A DNA stretch of 8,356 bases from JBAYVY01 sp041674345. GTDB lineage: Bacteria > Planctomycetota > Phycisphaerae > Phycisphaerales > Zrk34. The position numbers and the translations under genes were made by a program. The stretch spans positions 1 to 8,356 of the forward strand of contig JBAYVY010000155.1 in NCBI GenBank assembly GCA_041674345.1, written 5' to 3'. Below are positions 1 to 7,848 of this stretch, piece by piece (position 1 is the stretch's first letter; each line of letters opens with the position of its first letter). The notes under the pieces are model-generated. The model worked only from the letters and a program-made list of their open reading frames with translations. It was not told the origin of the DNA and searched no databases.

Positions 1-3000
1 ATCGCGCGGGTGCTGATCGACTTCGCCGAACAGTTGTGCGTCAAACCCGACCCGGCCAGGCCCGACGCGCCCCAACCCGATTACAACAAGGCGTATCAGT
101 TGCTGGGCAAGGTGCTGGACATGGAAATCGGCCGCGACCTGCGCGATCAGGTCATGTTCCGCCGGGCGCAGGTGATCGCGCTGGCCGGCGATGTCCGACA
201 GGCGACCCGCGATTACACCCAATACCTACAGCAATTCGATCCGACCTGGGGCCGGGCGCCGGATCAGGCCGCCGAGGTCGAACAACGGGCCTCCGCGGGC
301 AAGCATATCCACGAGGCGCGACTGGGCTTGGCCGGGGCGCAGATCAAAAGTGGCGACATGGACGCCGCCCGTCGTCAACTGGAAGACCTGCTTCGTCTGC
401 TCGACAAATCCTCGCCGATGCTCGTCGATGTGCGCTGGCAGTGGGTGCGCAGTTACGCCATGCCCGCGCCGGCCCCCGTTCAATTCGACCTGGCGATCAA
501 GGCGTCGCGCGATTTTCTGGACGCATTTCCGACGGATCGGCGGGGGGTGGCGGTCGCCTGGTGGATCGCACAGGCCTATACATATGCGTACCGCGCCGAC
601 GACGCCGTCGCCGCTTTCAACGATTTCATCGAAGGGCGCGGTTACAAGCTGCCGGTCGGCGATGCGCTGACCGCCCGGCTCGCCGACTTCGACGCCTCGC
701 CTCAAAAACTGCACGACGACTGGCTGATGCAGGCGGTGTTCAACATCGGCAAGCTCCGCTTCAATCAGAAAAAATACGACCTGGCGATCGCCGCGTGGGC
801 GCTCTACGTCTCGCAATTCCCCAACGGCCCGCAATGGTCCGCCGCGCAGAACAGCATCATCACCGCCGAGTTCCAGCGGGGCATCGACCAGGTGGCCGAG
901 GGTCACTACGACCAGGCCCGCGTCCTGCTCGATCGCTTCCTCGCCGCTCATCCGCTCGACCCGCGCTGCCCGCAAATCCAATTCCTCTACGGCCAAATGT
1001 CCGTCCAACAGGCCCGGTCCCTCGAAGAAACACGGCAACCCGCCGATCAGATCGCCGCCGCGTTCGCTCAAGCCATCGACACCTGGCGCAAACTCGCCGA
1101 GAAATACCCCAACACCCACGAGGCCTCCCTCGCCCTCTATCGCATCGCCGAACTTTACGAAACGAAACTGCATCAGCTTGACCGCGCGATCGAAACCTAC
1201 CAGCGGATCACCTTCGGCCAGTGGGCCGGCCCCGCGCGGCAACGACTGGCCGAAATGACCGGCAAGCATCTGTCCCTCGCCACGAGCCGCGCGTTTCTCA
1301 CCACCGAGCAACCGCAAGTCACGCTCGACGTGCGCAACATTGAAAAAGTCACCGTCCGTCAGTACCGCCTCGATCTCGAAGCGTATTTCCGCAAGACCCA
1401 CGAGACCGGCGAGGTTGAAAAACTCGACATCGCCCTGATTCAGCCGGACAAGACGTGGGAACTGCCGGTCGGCGATGACGTGAAATACAAGCCGATCACG
1501 CAAAAGATCGACGTGCCTTACCAGGCGAACCAGGCCGGGGTGTATCTGGTCAACGTCGCGTCCGACGACTGGGAAGCGACCACGCTGGTCGTCCGCAGCG
1601 ACATCGACCTGATCGTGCAATCGACCCGCGAACAAGTGCTGGTTTACGTGCAGAACATGCGCGCCGGCACACCGGCCAAAGGCGCGGACGTGCTGGTCAG
1701 CGTCGGCGGCAAGGTCGTCGCCGCCGCGAAAACCGCCGCCGACGGCGTGTGCGTCGTCGATGCCTCCGCCCTCAAAGATTCCGACAACGTGCAGGTCTTC
1801 GCATCGCTCGACGGCTCGGTGGCGAGTTACGGCGTGAACCTCGCCGGTCTCGAAACTTCCGGGGGTCTCCAGCCGCGCGGTTATCTCTACACGGATCGTC
1901 CGGCCTACCTGCCCGGTCAGCCCGTCGGTTTTCGCGGCATCCTGCGCGATGTTTCCGACGGTCGGTACCAGCCGCCGGTCGATCAGCATTTCACCTTCGA
2001 CGTGCTCGACCCGACCGGTCGCGTGATCTGGAGCGAAGACCTCGCCGCCGGCAAGTTCGGCTCGATCCGCAGCCGCTTCACCCTCGACCCCGACGCCCCC
2101 GTCGGCCAATACACCCTGCGCGTCCAGCGCAAAGACCAACCCACCGCCCCCGTCTTCACCGGCAACTTCCAGGTCCGGCAATTCACACTCGAAAAAATGC
2201 GCCTCACCCTCACCACCCCCGACGATGTTTACTTCCGCGGCCAGATCGTTCACTGGACCATCGACGCGCAATACACCTTCGGCCAGCCGCTGGCCGGTCG
2301 CCTCATCCGCTATCAGTTGCCCGATGGCCGCGCCCTCACCGGACGCACCGATGACAAGGGCAAACTCACCGTTGACTTCGACACCACCGCGATGACCCCC
2401 GGAAGCACGCTCACGCTGCTCGCCATGATCGACGGGGAAAACGTGCGATCCGCGCACACCGTGTTGCTGGCCGACCTCGGTTTCGCCATCGACCTCAAGC
2501 CGGCACGCGATGTCGTTCTCGCCGGTGAGCCGGTCGATCTGAATGTCACCACAAAAACGCCGGCGGGCAAACCCACGTCGCAGGATTTGACGCTCACCGT
2601 GCTTCGCCGCCAGGTTCGGCAGGCCGACCCGGTGCTCGCCGCCGTGCCCTGGCTTGATTCCGAAGACGCCCTCGATTTCGCGCAGGTGTCCGCGCAAAAG
2701 TTCAAAACCGACGCGACCGGCAAAGCCGTCGTCTCCCTGAAACTGGAACAGGGCGGGCAATACCTCTTCCGCGTGTCCGGCTCCGACGCCTTCAATCAAC
2801 CGGTCAGCGATGAAACCTCCCTCGAAGTGTCCGATGACAAAGATGCCGTCAAACTTCGCATCTTCGCCGATACCACCACGCTCCAGGTCGGCTCATCGCC
2901 CGTCGTCCGCGTCCACAACCGGCTGGGCCAATCCCTCGCGCTGGTCATCATCAACGGCGATGAGTTCATCGAACATCGCGTCATCCCCCTGGCCGAGGGT

Positions 3001-6000
3001 TACAACGACCTGCCCCTGAAAATCGACCACGCCCATTACCCCAACTTCCGCATGACCGTCGCCGTCATGCGGCGGGGCCACTTCAGTGCCCCCGCCCCCG
3101 GAACTCGGCGGGGGCAATTAATTGCCCCCGCCGGCGTCGCCGAAGGCGACGCCGATCCGGGTCGCGGCGAACTCCACGAGGCCGCCGTTCCCTTCACCGT
3201 CGAACGCCGGCTCAACGTCGCCGTCAAACCCCTGAACGACATCTATCAACCCGGCGAAAAAGGCAAGGTCGAACTGACCGTCACCGATCAACTGGGTCGC
3301 CCCGTCGAAGCCGAGCTGTCCCTCGCGCTGGTCGATGCGTCGCTGTTCAACATCCACCCCGACGACCTGCCCGACATTCTCACGTTCTTCCAGCAGGACG
3401 CCCGCCGTGATGACGACCTGCGCAGCGGCAGCACGATTGACTTCCATTACACATCGACCACGAAAGCCGTGAACAAACAGATCGCCGCCGAGACCGAACG
3501 CCTGGTATTCAACGAGCGGGAAGCCGTGCAATTGGGCGAGTTGCGGAAGCAAGCTGCCGCCGAAGTGCCGCAGTTCGAGCGAGCGCCGACGTTCGATCTT
3601 ACAGCCGTCTCTGGCTCTTCCAAGCCAGGTCGGAGCGGGCGTGCCGCCGGTTTATTCCTGGGCGATTTGAGCCGAGGCGCAGCCGATGCCGATGGTAAAG
3701 CAAAATCCGAAGACGCTTACCTCTTTGCCGATGCCGAAGGTTCTCGCGGCGGCGAAAGCGGTCGCGGCCTCGCGCCCCGGCGCGAACTGCCCGCCGCCGG
3801 TGTTTGGCTGCCCGATGTCGTTACCGATGCACAGGGCAAAGTCGTCGTCGAAATCACGATGCCGCGGAAGACCACGCAATGGCGCATCACCACGCGCGGC
3901 ATCACCCCCCAAACCCTCGCCGGCCAGGCCACAGCCACCGTCATCACACGCAAGGATTTCTTCGTCGATTTGAAACTGCCCGCCACCCTCATGCAGGGCG
4001 ACCACTTCTCGCCCATCGCCCGCGTTCATAATCTGTCCACTTCCGGGGGCGGGTCGGTTGAGTTGTCGCTGCTCATCAAGGACGCCGCCGGCGAAAAGAC
4101 ACTGGCCGAACAAAAGCGCACGGTGAAAATCGACAAAAACGCCGACGTCGAACTCACCTTCGATCCGTTTGAAGCCCCTTCCTCTTCCGGCCTGCAAATC
4201 GAACTGCGCGCTTCGCTCGGCAAACTCGATGATGCTTTGATTCGCACTGTCGCCGTGCGCCCGTGGGGCATCGAATACGCCTCGCACCACGGCGGTGTCA
4301 GCGACACCGATGTCACTTCCCTCCTCACACTGCCCGGCAAGGGCGACCTCCAACTGTCCATCTACGTCGGCCCCTCGCTCCAACAATCCATCATCGACTG
4401 GGCGCTGCGCGATGGCCCCATCGTCCTCGAAAGCCGCATGATCGCGCCGCCCTCATGGGGCACCACTTCCGGGGGCGAATTGCTGGCGGTCGTCAGCGCA
4501 CTGGACTACGCCCGTGCCGTTTCCGGGGGTGCGGCGGACGTGGATATCGACCGTCTCACCCGTCGCGTGATGCAACTGGTGCAGACGCTTACCGTCACGC
4601 AGCGGGCCGACGGTGCGTGGGCCGACCTCGATGCCGCCAACCCCTGGGCCACATCCGCCGGCAGCTTCTGGGCGCTGGCCCGCGCCAAGTCGCTCGGTTT
4701 CACCATTGAAAACCGCACGATGGAACTGGGCCAAAAATATCTGCTCGAAGCGTTCCGCAAGGTCGATGCCAACGACAACGACGCCAAGGCCGCGATCCTG
4801 CACGCCCTGTCGCTGGTCGGTGAAGCCGACTTCGCCAACATCAATCGCCTGCACCGCGAACGCAATTCGCTGAGCAACCCCGCGCTGGCTTACGCCGCAT
4901 TATCGCTGGTCAATCAGAAGCGGGCCGACATTGCCGGCGAACTGCTCGACGTGCTGGCGAAACGCGCCCAGTACACCGGCGGCGATATCCAATTCGTTCA
5001 CTGGACCGGCTCCGACAAGTCGTCCATGCTCGCCGACGACGTGCAGGCGACGGCGCTGGTAGCGATGGCGTTCGCCCGCGTGCGCCCGAACTGGCCGCTG
5101 CTGGCGCAGACGATTGCGTGGCTCACCGATCAGCGCGGCTGTTTCGACTGGACCCCCGCCTCGGCGCGAGGCCCGGTGCTTGCCGCGCTCGGCGAATTTT
5201 ATCGCTCCGCGCAGCCCGTCGATGCCCAATACAAACTCGACGTGCTGGTCAACGGCAAACCCGTCGCCACCGTCAACGTCAAAGGCGCGGCGAAACCTCA
5301 ACTCATCGCCGTGCCCGCCGAACTGATCGCCGACGGCAAAAACATCGTCGAACTCCGCAAGTCCGGCCCCGGCCGCTTCACCTGGGCCGCGACCCTCCGC
5401 CGATTCAGCAGTGATCTGACCGATCCCGAATCCTTCACGCTGTCGGTTAACCATCGCAAGTATCATCACGCGGAACTGACCTACAACGGTCGATCCATCG
5501 GTGCGACCAGTATCTCACCGGTCAAACACATCGAAATCGGCCAGCGCGTGGGGGTGTGGCTCGACATCGCACACAACAACAACTACAACGGCTACCTGAT
5601 GATGACCGAGCCGATTCCGGCGGGCATGACGCTGGTGCGCGATTCGATTCAGTCCAACGCCGTGCGCGTCGATATCGCCGACGATCGCATCACCTTCTTT
5701 TATCCGCCGCGCACCTACATCAACGACATTCGTTACCAGTTGATCGGCTACGCCACGGGCGACTATCGCATCCTGCCGACCGTGATCCGCGATGCGTTGC
5801 GCCCCGACCGCATGCGCGTCGGCAAGCCCGATCAACTGACCGTGCTGAAACCCGGCGAAACCAGTGATGATCCGTATCAGATGAACGACGGCGAGCGTTT
5901 CGCGCTGGGCCGGTTGAACTTCGAGGACGGGCATTATGCCGAGTCGCTGAAATACCTCGGTGAACTGTTCAAACAAAACGCGCGGTACAACGAACGCGAC

Positions 6001-7632
6001 CTGGCCCATATGTTGCTCTGGATCGCCACGAGCGACGGGTTTTATGACGCGCGGCGCATCGTGCAAACCTTCGAGATTTTGCGCGAGCGCTACCCGGAAC
6101 TGGAAATCCCGTTCGACAAGATACTGGTGGTCGGCAAGGCGTATCGTGATCTGGGCGAAATGGAGCGGGCGTGTGCCGTGTTCCGCGCGACGCTGGATGT
6201 GAGTTTCGCCAACGATGCGTCGATCAGCGCCGTGCTGGAGGATGAGGGGCAGTTCCTTGCGTCGATTGATTACAGCGAAGACCTCTGGCGGCAATACCCG
6301 GACACCGCGGCGACCGGCAGCGCGTATTTCGCGCTCAGCCAGTCGTTGTATCGCATGGCGCCGCGCGCCGCGGAATTGGCCAAGCGCCCGGCGCGTGGGG
6401 TGCGGTTGCCGGGCCATGCCGATGCGATGGCGGTTACGAAACCGACCCGCATCGACCTGTTGAAGCAGACCGTCGATCTGCTCGAATCGTTTCTGACGCT
6501 TTACCCGGACAGCCCGCTGGCGGATGACGCGGCGTTCAGTTTGTCCAATGCGTATCTCGATCTGACGTTGTATCCGCAAGTGGTGACGCTGAGTCAGCGG
6601 TTCGCCAGGTTGTATGCGGACAGCGATTTCGCGTCGGGGTTCCAGTATATGCAGGCGTTGGGGTATTTCCGGCAGCGGGATTACGCCCCGGCGCTGAAGG
6701 CGGCGATGCTCGTCGCCGACGGCAAGAGCAAGGACAGGCAACTGGCGACGTACATCGTCGGCCAGATTTTCCACGCCCAGGGCGAACCGGCCAAAGCCAT
6801 CGACTGGTACACCAAGGTCGCCGATCAATACACCGATGCGAAGGAGGCGATTGATTACTTCAGGCAGCAGTCGATTTCGCTGGACGAGGTGAACGTGTTC
6901 CGTCCCGGCAAGCCGGTGAAACTGACGCTGAAATACCGCAACATCGCGCAGGCGGCGATTCAGGTTTACCGCGTCGATCTGATGAAGCTGTACCTGCGAG
7001 AAAAGAATCTGACGAACGTCACGGCGGTGAACCTCGCGGGCATCGCGCCGCTCGTCGGCCAAACGCTGACGCTGGGTGACGGCAGGGATTACGTCGATAA
7101 GCAGCGTGACTTCGATCTGGCTTTGAAGGAGGAGGGCGCGTATTTGTTGATCGTGCGGGGGGATGATCTGTTCACCAGCGCGCTGGTGCTGGTGACGCCG
7201 CTGGAACTGAAGGTGCAGGAAGAGGCGGCGAGCGGGCGCGTGCGCGTGAATGTGATGGACGCGGTGAAGAATCAATATGTGGCGAACGTGCATGTGAAGG
7301 CGATCGGCTCGGCGAACGCTGATTTCAAGGGGGGGGAAACGGATTTGCGGGGCATTTATATCGCCGATGCGATCAACGGCAAGGTGACGGTGATCGCGCG
7401 GGATGGCGATGCTCGCTATGCGTTTTATCGGGGTGAACAGTGGTTGGGGCGGATGCCCAACGCCCCGAATGCCGGTCTCGATCGCAAGCCGGCGGAGCGA
7501 CAGGCCGGGCAGACGGATTACCAGGAAAATCTGAGCAAGGACAATTCGGTCATTCAGGATCAAAACCGGGAGCAGTTCGACAAGCTCCGCCGCGGCGGTC
7601 AGAAGGGCGTGCGGATCAAGCAGGCGTATTGA
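1..7632 (+). CDS. Giant bacterial alpha-2-macroglobulin-like protein with TPR blocks at both ends (5' partial)
   Basis: The frame is open to the left edge, so the GTG at 10 is unlikely to be the true start and any signal peptide or lipobox lies outside the window; the stop is TGA at 7630-7632. Bacterial A2M-family proteins are envelope or secreted proteins thought to trap or inhibit proteases. Visible layout: TPR-like helical pairs to about 1250 (e.g. YDLAIAAWALYVSQFP); an MG1-like module at 1303-1620 (VRNIEKVTVRQYRLDLEAYF); the MG2 signature YLYTDRPAYLPGQPVGFRG from 1882; MG3 to MG6-type beta domains to about 3460, ending with LSLALVDASLF; an Arg/Gly/Ala-rich bait-like linker to about 3790; the A2M/MG7 core (GVWLPDVVTDAQGK, FFVDLKLPATLMQGD) at 3790-4035; a thioester-type helical domain at 4380-5200 that has SGGE where CxEQ is expected; C-terminal MG domains containing PIPAGM; BamD-like TPRs at 5880-6880 (FLTLYPDSPLADDAAF); and a second MG1-like copy at 6889-7437. 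Only five cysteines are present (codons at 37, 967, 1750, 5140, 6172). Family membership is certain. Protease inhibition is doubtful without the thioester, so a structural or trapping role is equally possible. Confidence 0.95.
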   Translation: MARVLIDFAEQLCVKPDPARPDAPQPDYNKAYQLLGKVLDMEIGRDLRDQVMFRRAQVIALAGDVRQATRDYTQYLQQFDPTWGRAPDQAAEVEQRASAGKHIHEARLGLAGAQIKSGDMDAARRQLEDLLRLLDKSSPMLVDVRWQWVRSYAMPAPAPVQFDLAIKASRDFLDAFPTDRRGVAVAWWIAQAYTYAYRADDAVAAFNDFIEGRGYKLPVGDALTARLADFDASPQKLHDDWLMQAVFNIGKLRFNQKKYDLAIAAWALYVSQFPNGPQWSAAQNSIITAEFQRGIDQVAEGHYDQARVLLDRFLAAHPLDPRCPQIQFLYGQMSVQQARSLEETRQPADQIAAAFAQAIDTWRKLAEKYPNTHEASLALYRIAELYETKLHQLDRAIETYQRITFGQWAGPARQRLAEMTGKHLSLATSRAFLTTEQPQVTLDVRNIEKVTVRQYRLDLEAYFRKTHETGEVEKLDIALIQPDKTWELPVGDDVKYKPITQKIDVPYQANQAGVYLVNVASDDWEATTLVVRSDIDLIVQSTREQVLVYVQNMRAGTPAKGADVLVSVGGKVVAAAKTAADGVCVVDASALKDSDNVQVFASLDGSVASYGVNLAGLETSGGLQPRGYLYTDRPAYLPGQPVGFRGILRDVSDGRYQPPVDQHFTFDVLDPTGRVIWSEDLAAGKFGSIRSRFTLDPDAPVGQYTLRVQRKDQPTAPVFTGNFQVRQFTLEKMRLTLTTPDDVYFRGQIVHWTIDAQYTFGQPLAGRLIRYQLPDGRALTGRTDDKGKLTVDFDTTAMTPGSTLTLLAMIDGENVRSAHTVLLADLGFAIDLKPARDVVLAGEPVDLNVTTKTPAGKPTSQDLTLTVLRRQVRQADPVLAAVPWLDSEDALDFAQVSAQKFKTDATGKAVVSLKLEQGGQYLFRVSGSDAFNQPVSDETSLEVSDDKDAVKLRIFADTTTLQVGSSPVVRVHNRLGQSLALVIINGDEFIEHRVIPLAEGYNDLPLKIDHAHYPNFRMTVAVMRRGHFSAPAPGTRRGQLIAPAGVAEGDADPGRGELHEAAVPFTVERRLNVAVKPLNDIYQPGEKGKVELTVTDQLGRPVEAELSLALVDASLFNIHPDDLPDILTFFQQDARRDDDLRSGSTIDFHYTSTTKAVNKQIAAETERLVFNEREAVQLGELRKQAAAEVPQFERAPTFDLTAVSGSSKPGRSGRAAGLFLGDLSRGAADADGKAKSEDAYLFADAEGSRGGESGRGLAPRRELPAAGVWLPDVVTDAQGKVVVEITMPRKTTQWRITTRGITPQTLAGQATATVITRKDFFVDLKLPATLMQGDHFSPIARVHNLSTSGGGSVELSLLIKDAAGEKTLAEQKRTVKIDKNADVELTFDPFEAPSSSGLQIELRASLGKLDDALIRTVAVRPWGIEYASHHGGVSDTDVTSLLTLPGKGDLQLSIYVGPSLQQSIIDWALRDGPIVLESRMIAPPSWGTTSGGELLAVVSALDYARAVSGGAADVDIDRLTRRVMQLVQTLTVTQRADGAWADLDAANPWATSAGSFWALARAKSLGFTIENRTMELGQKYLLEAFRKVDANDNDAKAAILHALSLVGEADFANINRLHRERNSLSNPALAYAALSLVNQKRADIAGELLDVLAKRAQYTGGDIQFVHWTGSDKSSMLADDVQATALVAMAFARVRPNWPLLAQTIAWLTDQRGCFDWTPASARGPVLAALGEFYRSAQPVDAQYKLDVLVNGKPVATVNVKGAAKPQLIAVPAELIADGKNIVELRKSGPGRFTWAATLRRFSSDLTDPESFTLSVNHRKYHHAELTYNGRSIGATSISPVKHIEIGQRVGVWLDIAHNNNYNGYLMMTEPIPAGMTLVRDSIQSNAVRVDIADDRITFFYPPRTYINDIRYQLIGYATGDYRILPTVIRDALRPDRMRVGKPDQLTVLKPGETSDDPYQMNDGERFALGRLNFEDGHYAESLKYLGELFKQNARYNERDLAHMLLWIATSDGFYDARRIVQTFEILRERYPELEIPFDKILVVGKAYRDLGEMERACAVFRATLDVSFANDASISAVLEDEGQFLASIDYSEDLWRQYPDTAATGSAYFALSQSLYRMAPRAAELAKRPARGVRLPGHADAMAVTKPTRIDLLKQTVDLLESFLTLYPDSPLADDAAFSLSNAYLDLTLYPQVVTLSQRFARLYADSDFASGFQYMQALGYFRQRDYAPALKAAMLVADGKSKDRQLATYIVGQIFHAQGEPAKAIDWYTKVADQYTDAKEAIDYFRQQSISLDEVNVFRPGKPVKLTLKYRNIAQAAIQVYRVDLMKLYLREKNLTNVTAVNLAGIAPLVGQTLTLGDGRDYVDKQRDFDLALKEEGAYLLIVRGDDLFTSALVLVTPLELKVQEEAASGRVRVNVMDAVKNQYVANVHVKAIGSANADFKGGETDLRGIYIADAINGKVTVIARDGDARYAFYRGEQWLGRMPNAPNAGLDRKPAERQAGQTDYQENLSKDNSVIQDQNREQFDKLRRGGQKGVRIKQAY
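3087..3154. repeat. In-frame palindromic cluster inside the A2M gene
   Basis: Three dyad symmetries are packed into 68 bases of coding sequence. TGCCCCCGCC (3087-3096) is inverted at 3107-3116 across a 10-base loop and occurs again in direct orientation at 3123-3132. A perfect 28-base palindrome at 3106-3133 consists of CGGCGGGGGCAATT followed by its reverse complement. A 10-bp hairpin at 3132-3154 has arms CGGCGTCGCC and GGCGACGCCG around a GAA loop. The encoded Ala/Pro/Gly/Asp stretch interrupts the junction between two macroglobulin domains, between AVMRRGHF and EAAVPFTVERRLNV. Removing roughly 30 codons would leave a conventional-looking junction. I infer an in-frame insertion of a short palindromic element, comparable in concept to the palindromic elements found inside Rickettsia genes. 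No database match was available. Confidence 0.75.
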
Positions 7633-7643
7633 TGCCATTGAAT

Positions 7644-7670
7644 AAAGCCGCGACCGTTGGTCGCGGTCTT
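7644..7670 (+). terminator. Hairpin downstream of the A2M gene (first of an inverted pair)
   Basis: CCGCGACC (7648-7655) and GGTCGCGG (7659-7666) form a perfect 8-bp stem with a GTT loop, starting 15 bases after the A2M stop. An A-rich 5' shoulder can pair with TCTT on the 3' side. The position suits transcription termination, but the U-tract is short and broken by CC, so termination is an inference. It is nearly the reverse complement of the hairpin at 7721-7747 and could equally be one half of a REP-like repeat pair. Confidence 0.6.
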
Positions 7671-7720
7671 CCGCCCCGGCAGCGGCATATCGTGGGATAA
7701 GCAGGCGCACACCATGCACG

Positions 7721-7747
7721 AAGACCGCGACCAGCGGTCGCGGCTTT
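7721..7747. repeat. Second hairpin of the inverted pair (REP/BIME-like)
   Basis: CCGCGACC (7725-7732) and GGTCGCGG (7736-7743) form an 8-bp stem with an AGC loop, flanked by AAGA and CTTT. The 27-base unit matches the reverse complement of 7644-7670 at 26 of 27 positions, the one difference being in the loop. The asymmetric flanks show that it is a true inverted copy and not just the same symmetric stem. The two copies are separated by 50 bases. The pair could also act as terminators reading in both directions. Confidence 0.65.
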
Positions 7748-7837
7748 GTGGTTGGGCTGTCGGGAATTCCCTTGCCGCCGCGGCTGGCCTCATTTACGAT
7801 CGCTTTCGGAACAACCAGGTTCGGTGTCCGGGTTCAC

Positions 7838-7842
7838 AAGGA
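7838..7842 (+). promoter_or_regulatory. Shine-Dalgarno site of the small cysteine-rich gene
   Basis: AAGGA ends six bases before the ATG at 7849. It decides the start: in-frame upstream candidates such as the TTG at 7657 and the ATG at 7714 lie inside or beside the palindromic repeats and have no comparable site. I see no convincing -35/-10 promoter in 7633-7837. Confidence 0.6.
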
Positions 7843-7848
7843 CGGCCA

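Noticed and set aside
10..12. GTG as the true start of the A2M gene
   Set aside because: The frame stays open to the first base, no ribosome binding site can be seen, and the sequence begins inside a TPR-like helix with no signal peptide, so the gene very probably starts upstream of the window.
226..2799. Long open frame on the minus strand opposite the A2M gene
   Set aside because: Its product lacks recognisable domains and is the kind of long antisense frame expected opposite a GC-rich gene; the plus strand encodes clear TPR and MG domains throughout.
5515..7719. Second long minus-strand open frame opposite the C-terminal TPR region
   Set aside because: It also mirrors a well-supported plus-strand coding sequence, gives a low-complexity Arg/His/Ile-rich product, and has no ribosome binding site context that I could support.
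7644..7747. CRISPR array or integron attC site
   Set aside because: There are only two units, in inverted orientation, with no cas or integrase gene and without the attC core sites, so neither reading fits.
7762..7771. GGGAATTCCC palindrome as an operator
   Set aside because: A single 10-base palindrome with no promoter elements beside it is too short to support a binding site.
7657..7848. Upstream-extended start (TTG at 7657 or ATG at 7714) for the small cysteine-rich gene
   Set aside because: The extension is encoded by the hairpin repeats and spacer and has no ribosome binding site, whereas the ATG at 7849 follows AAGGA at good spacing.
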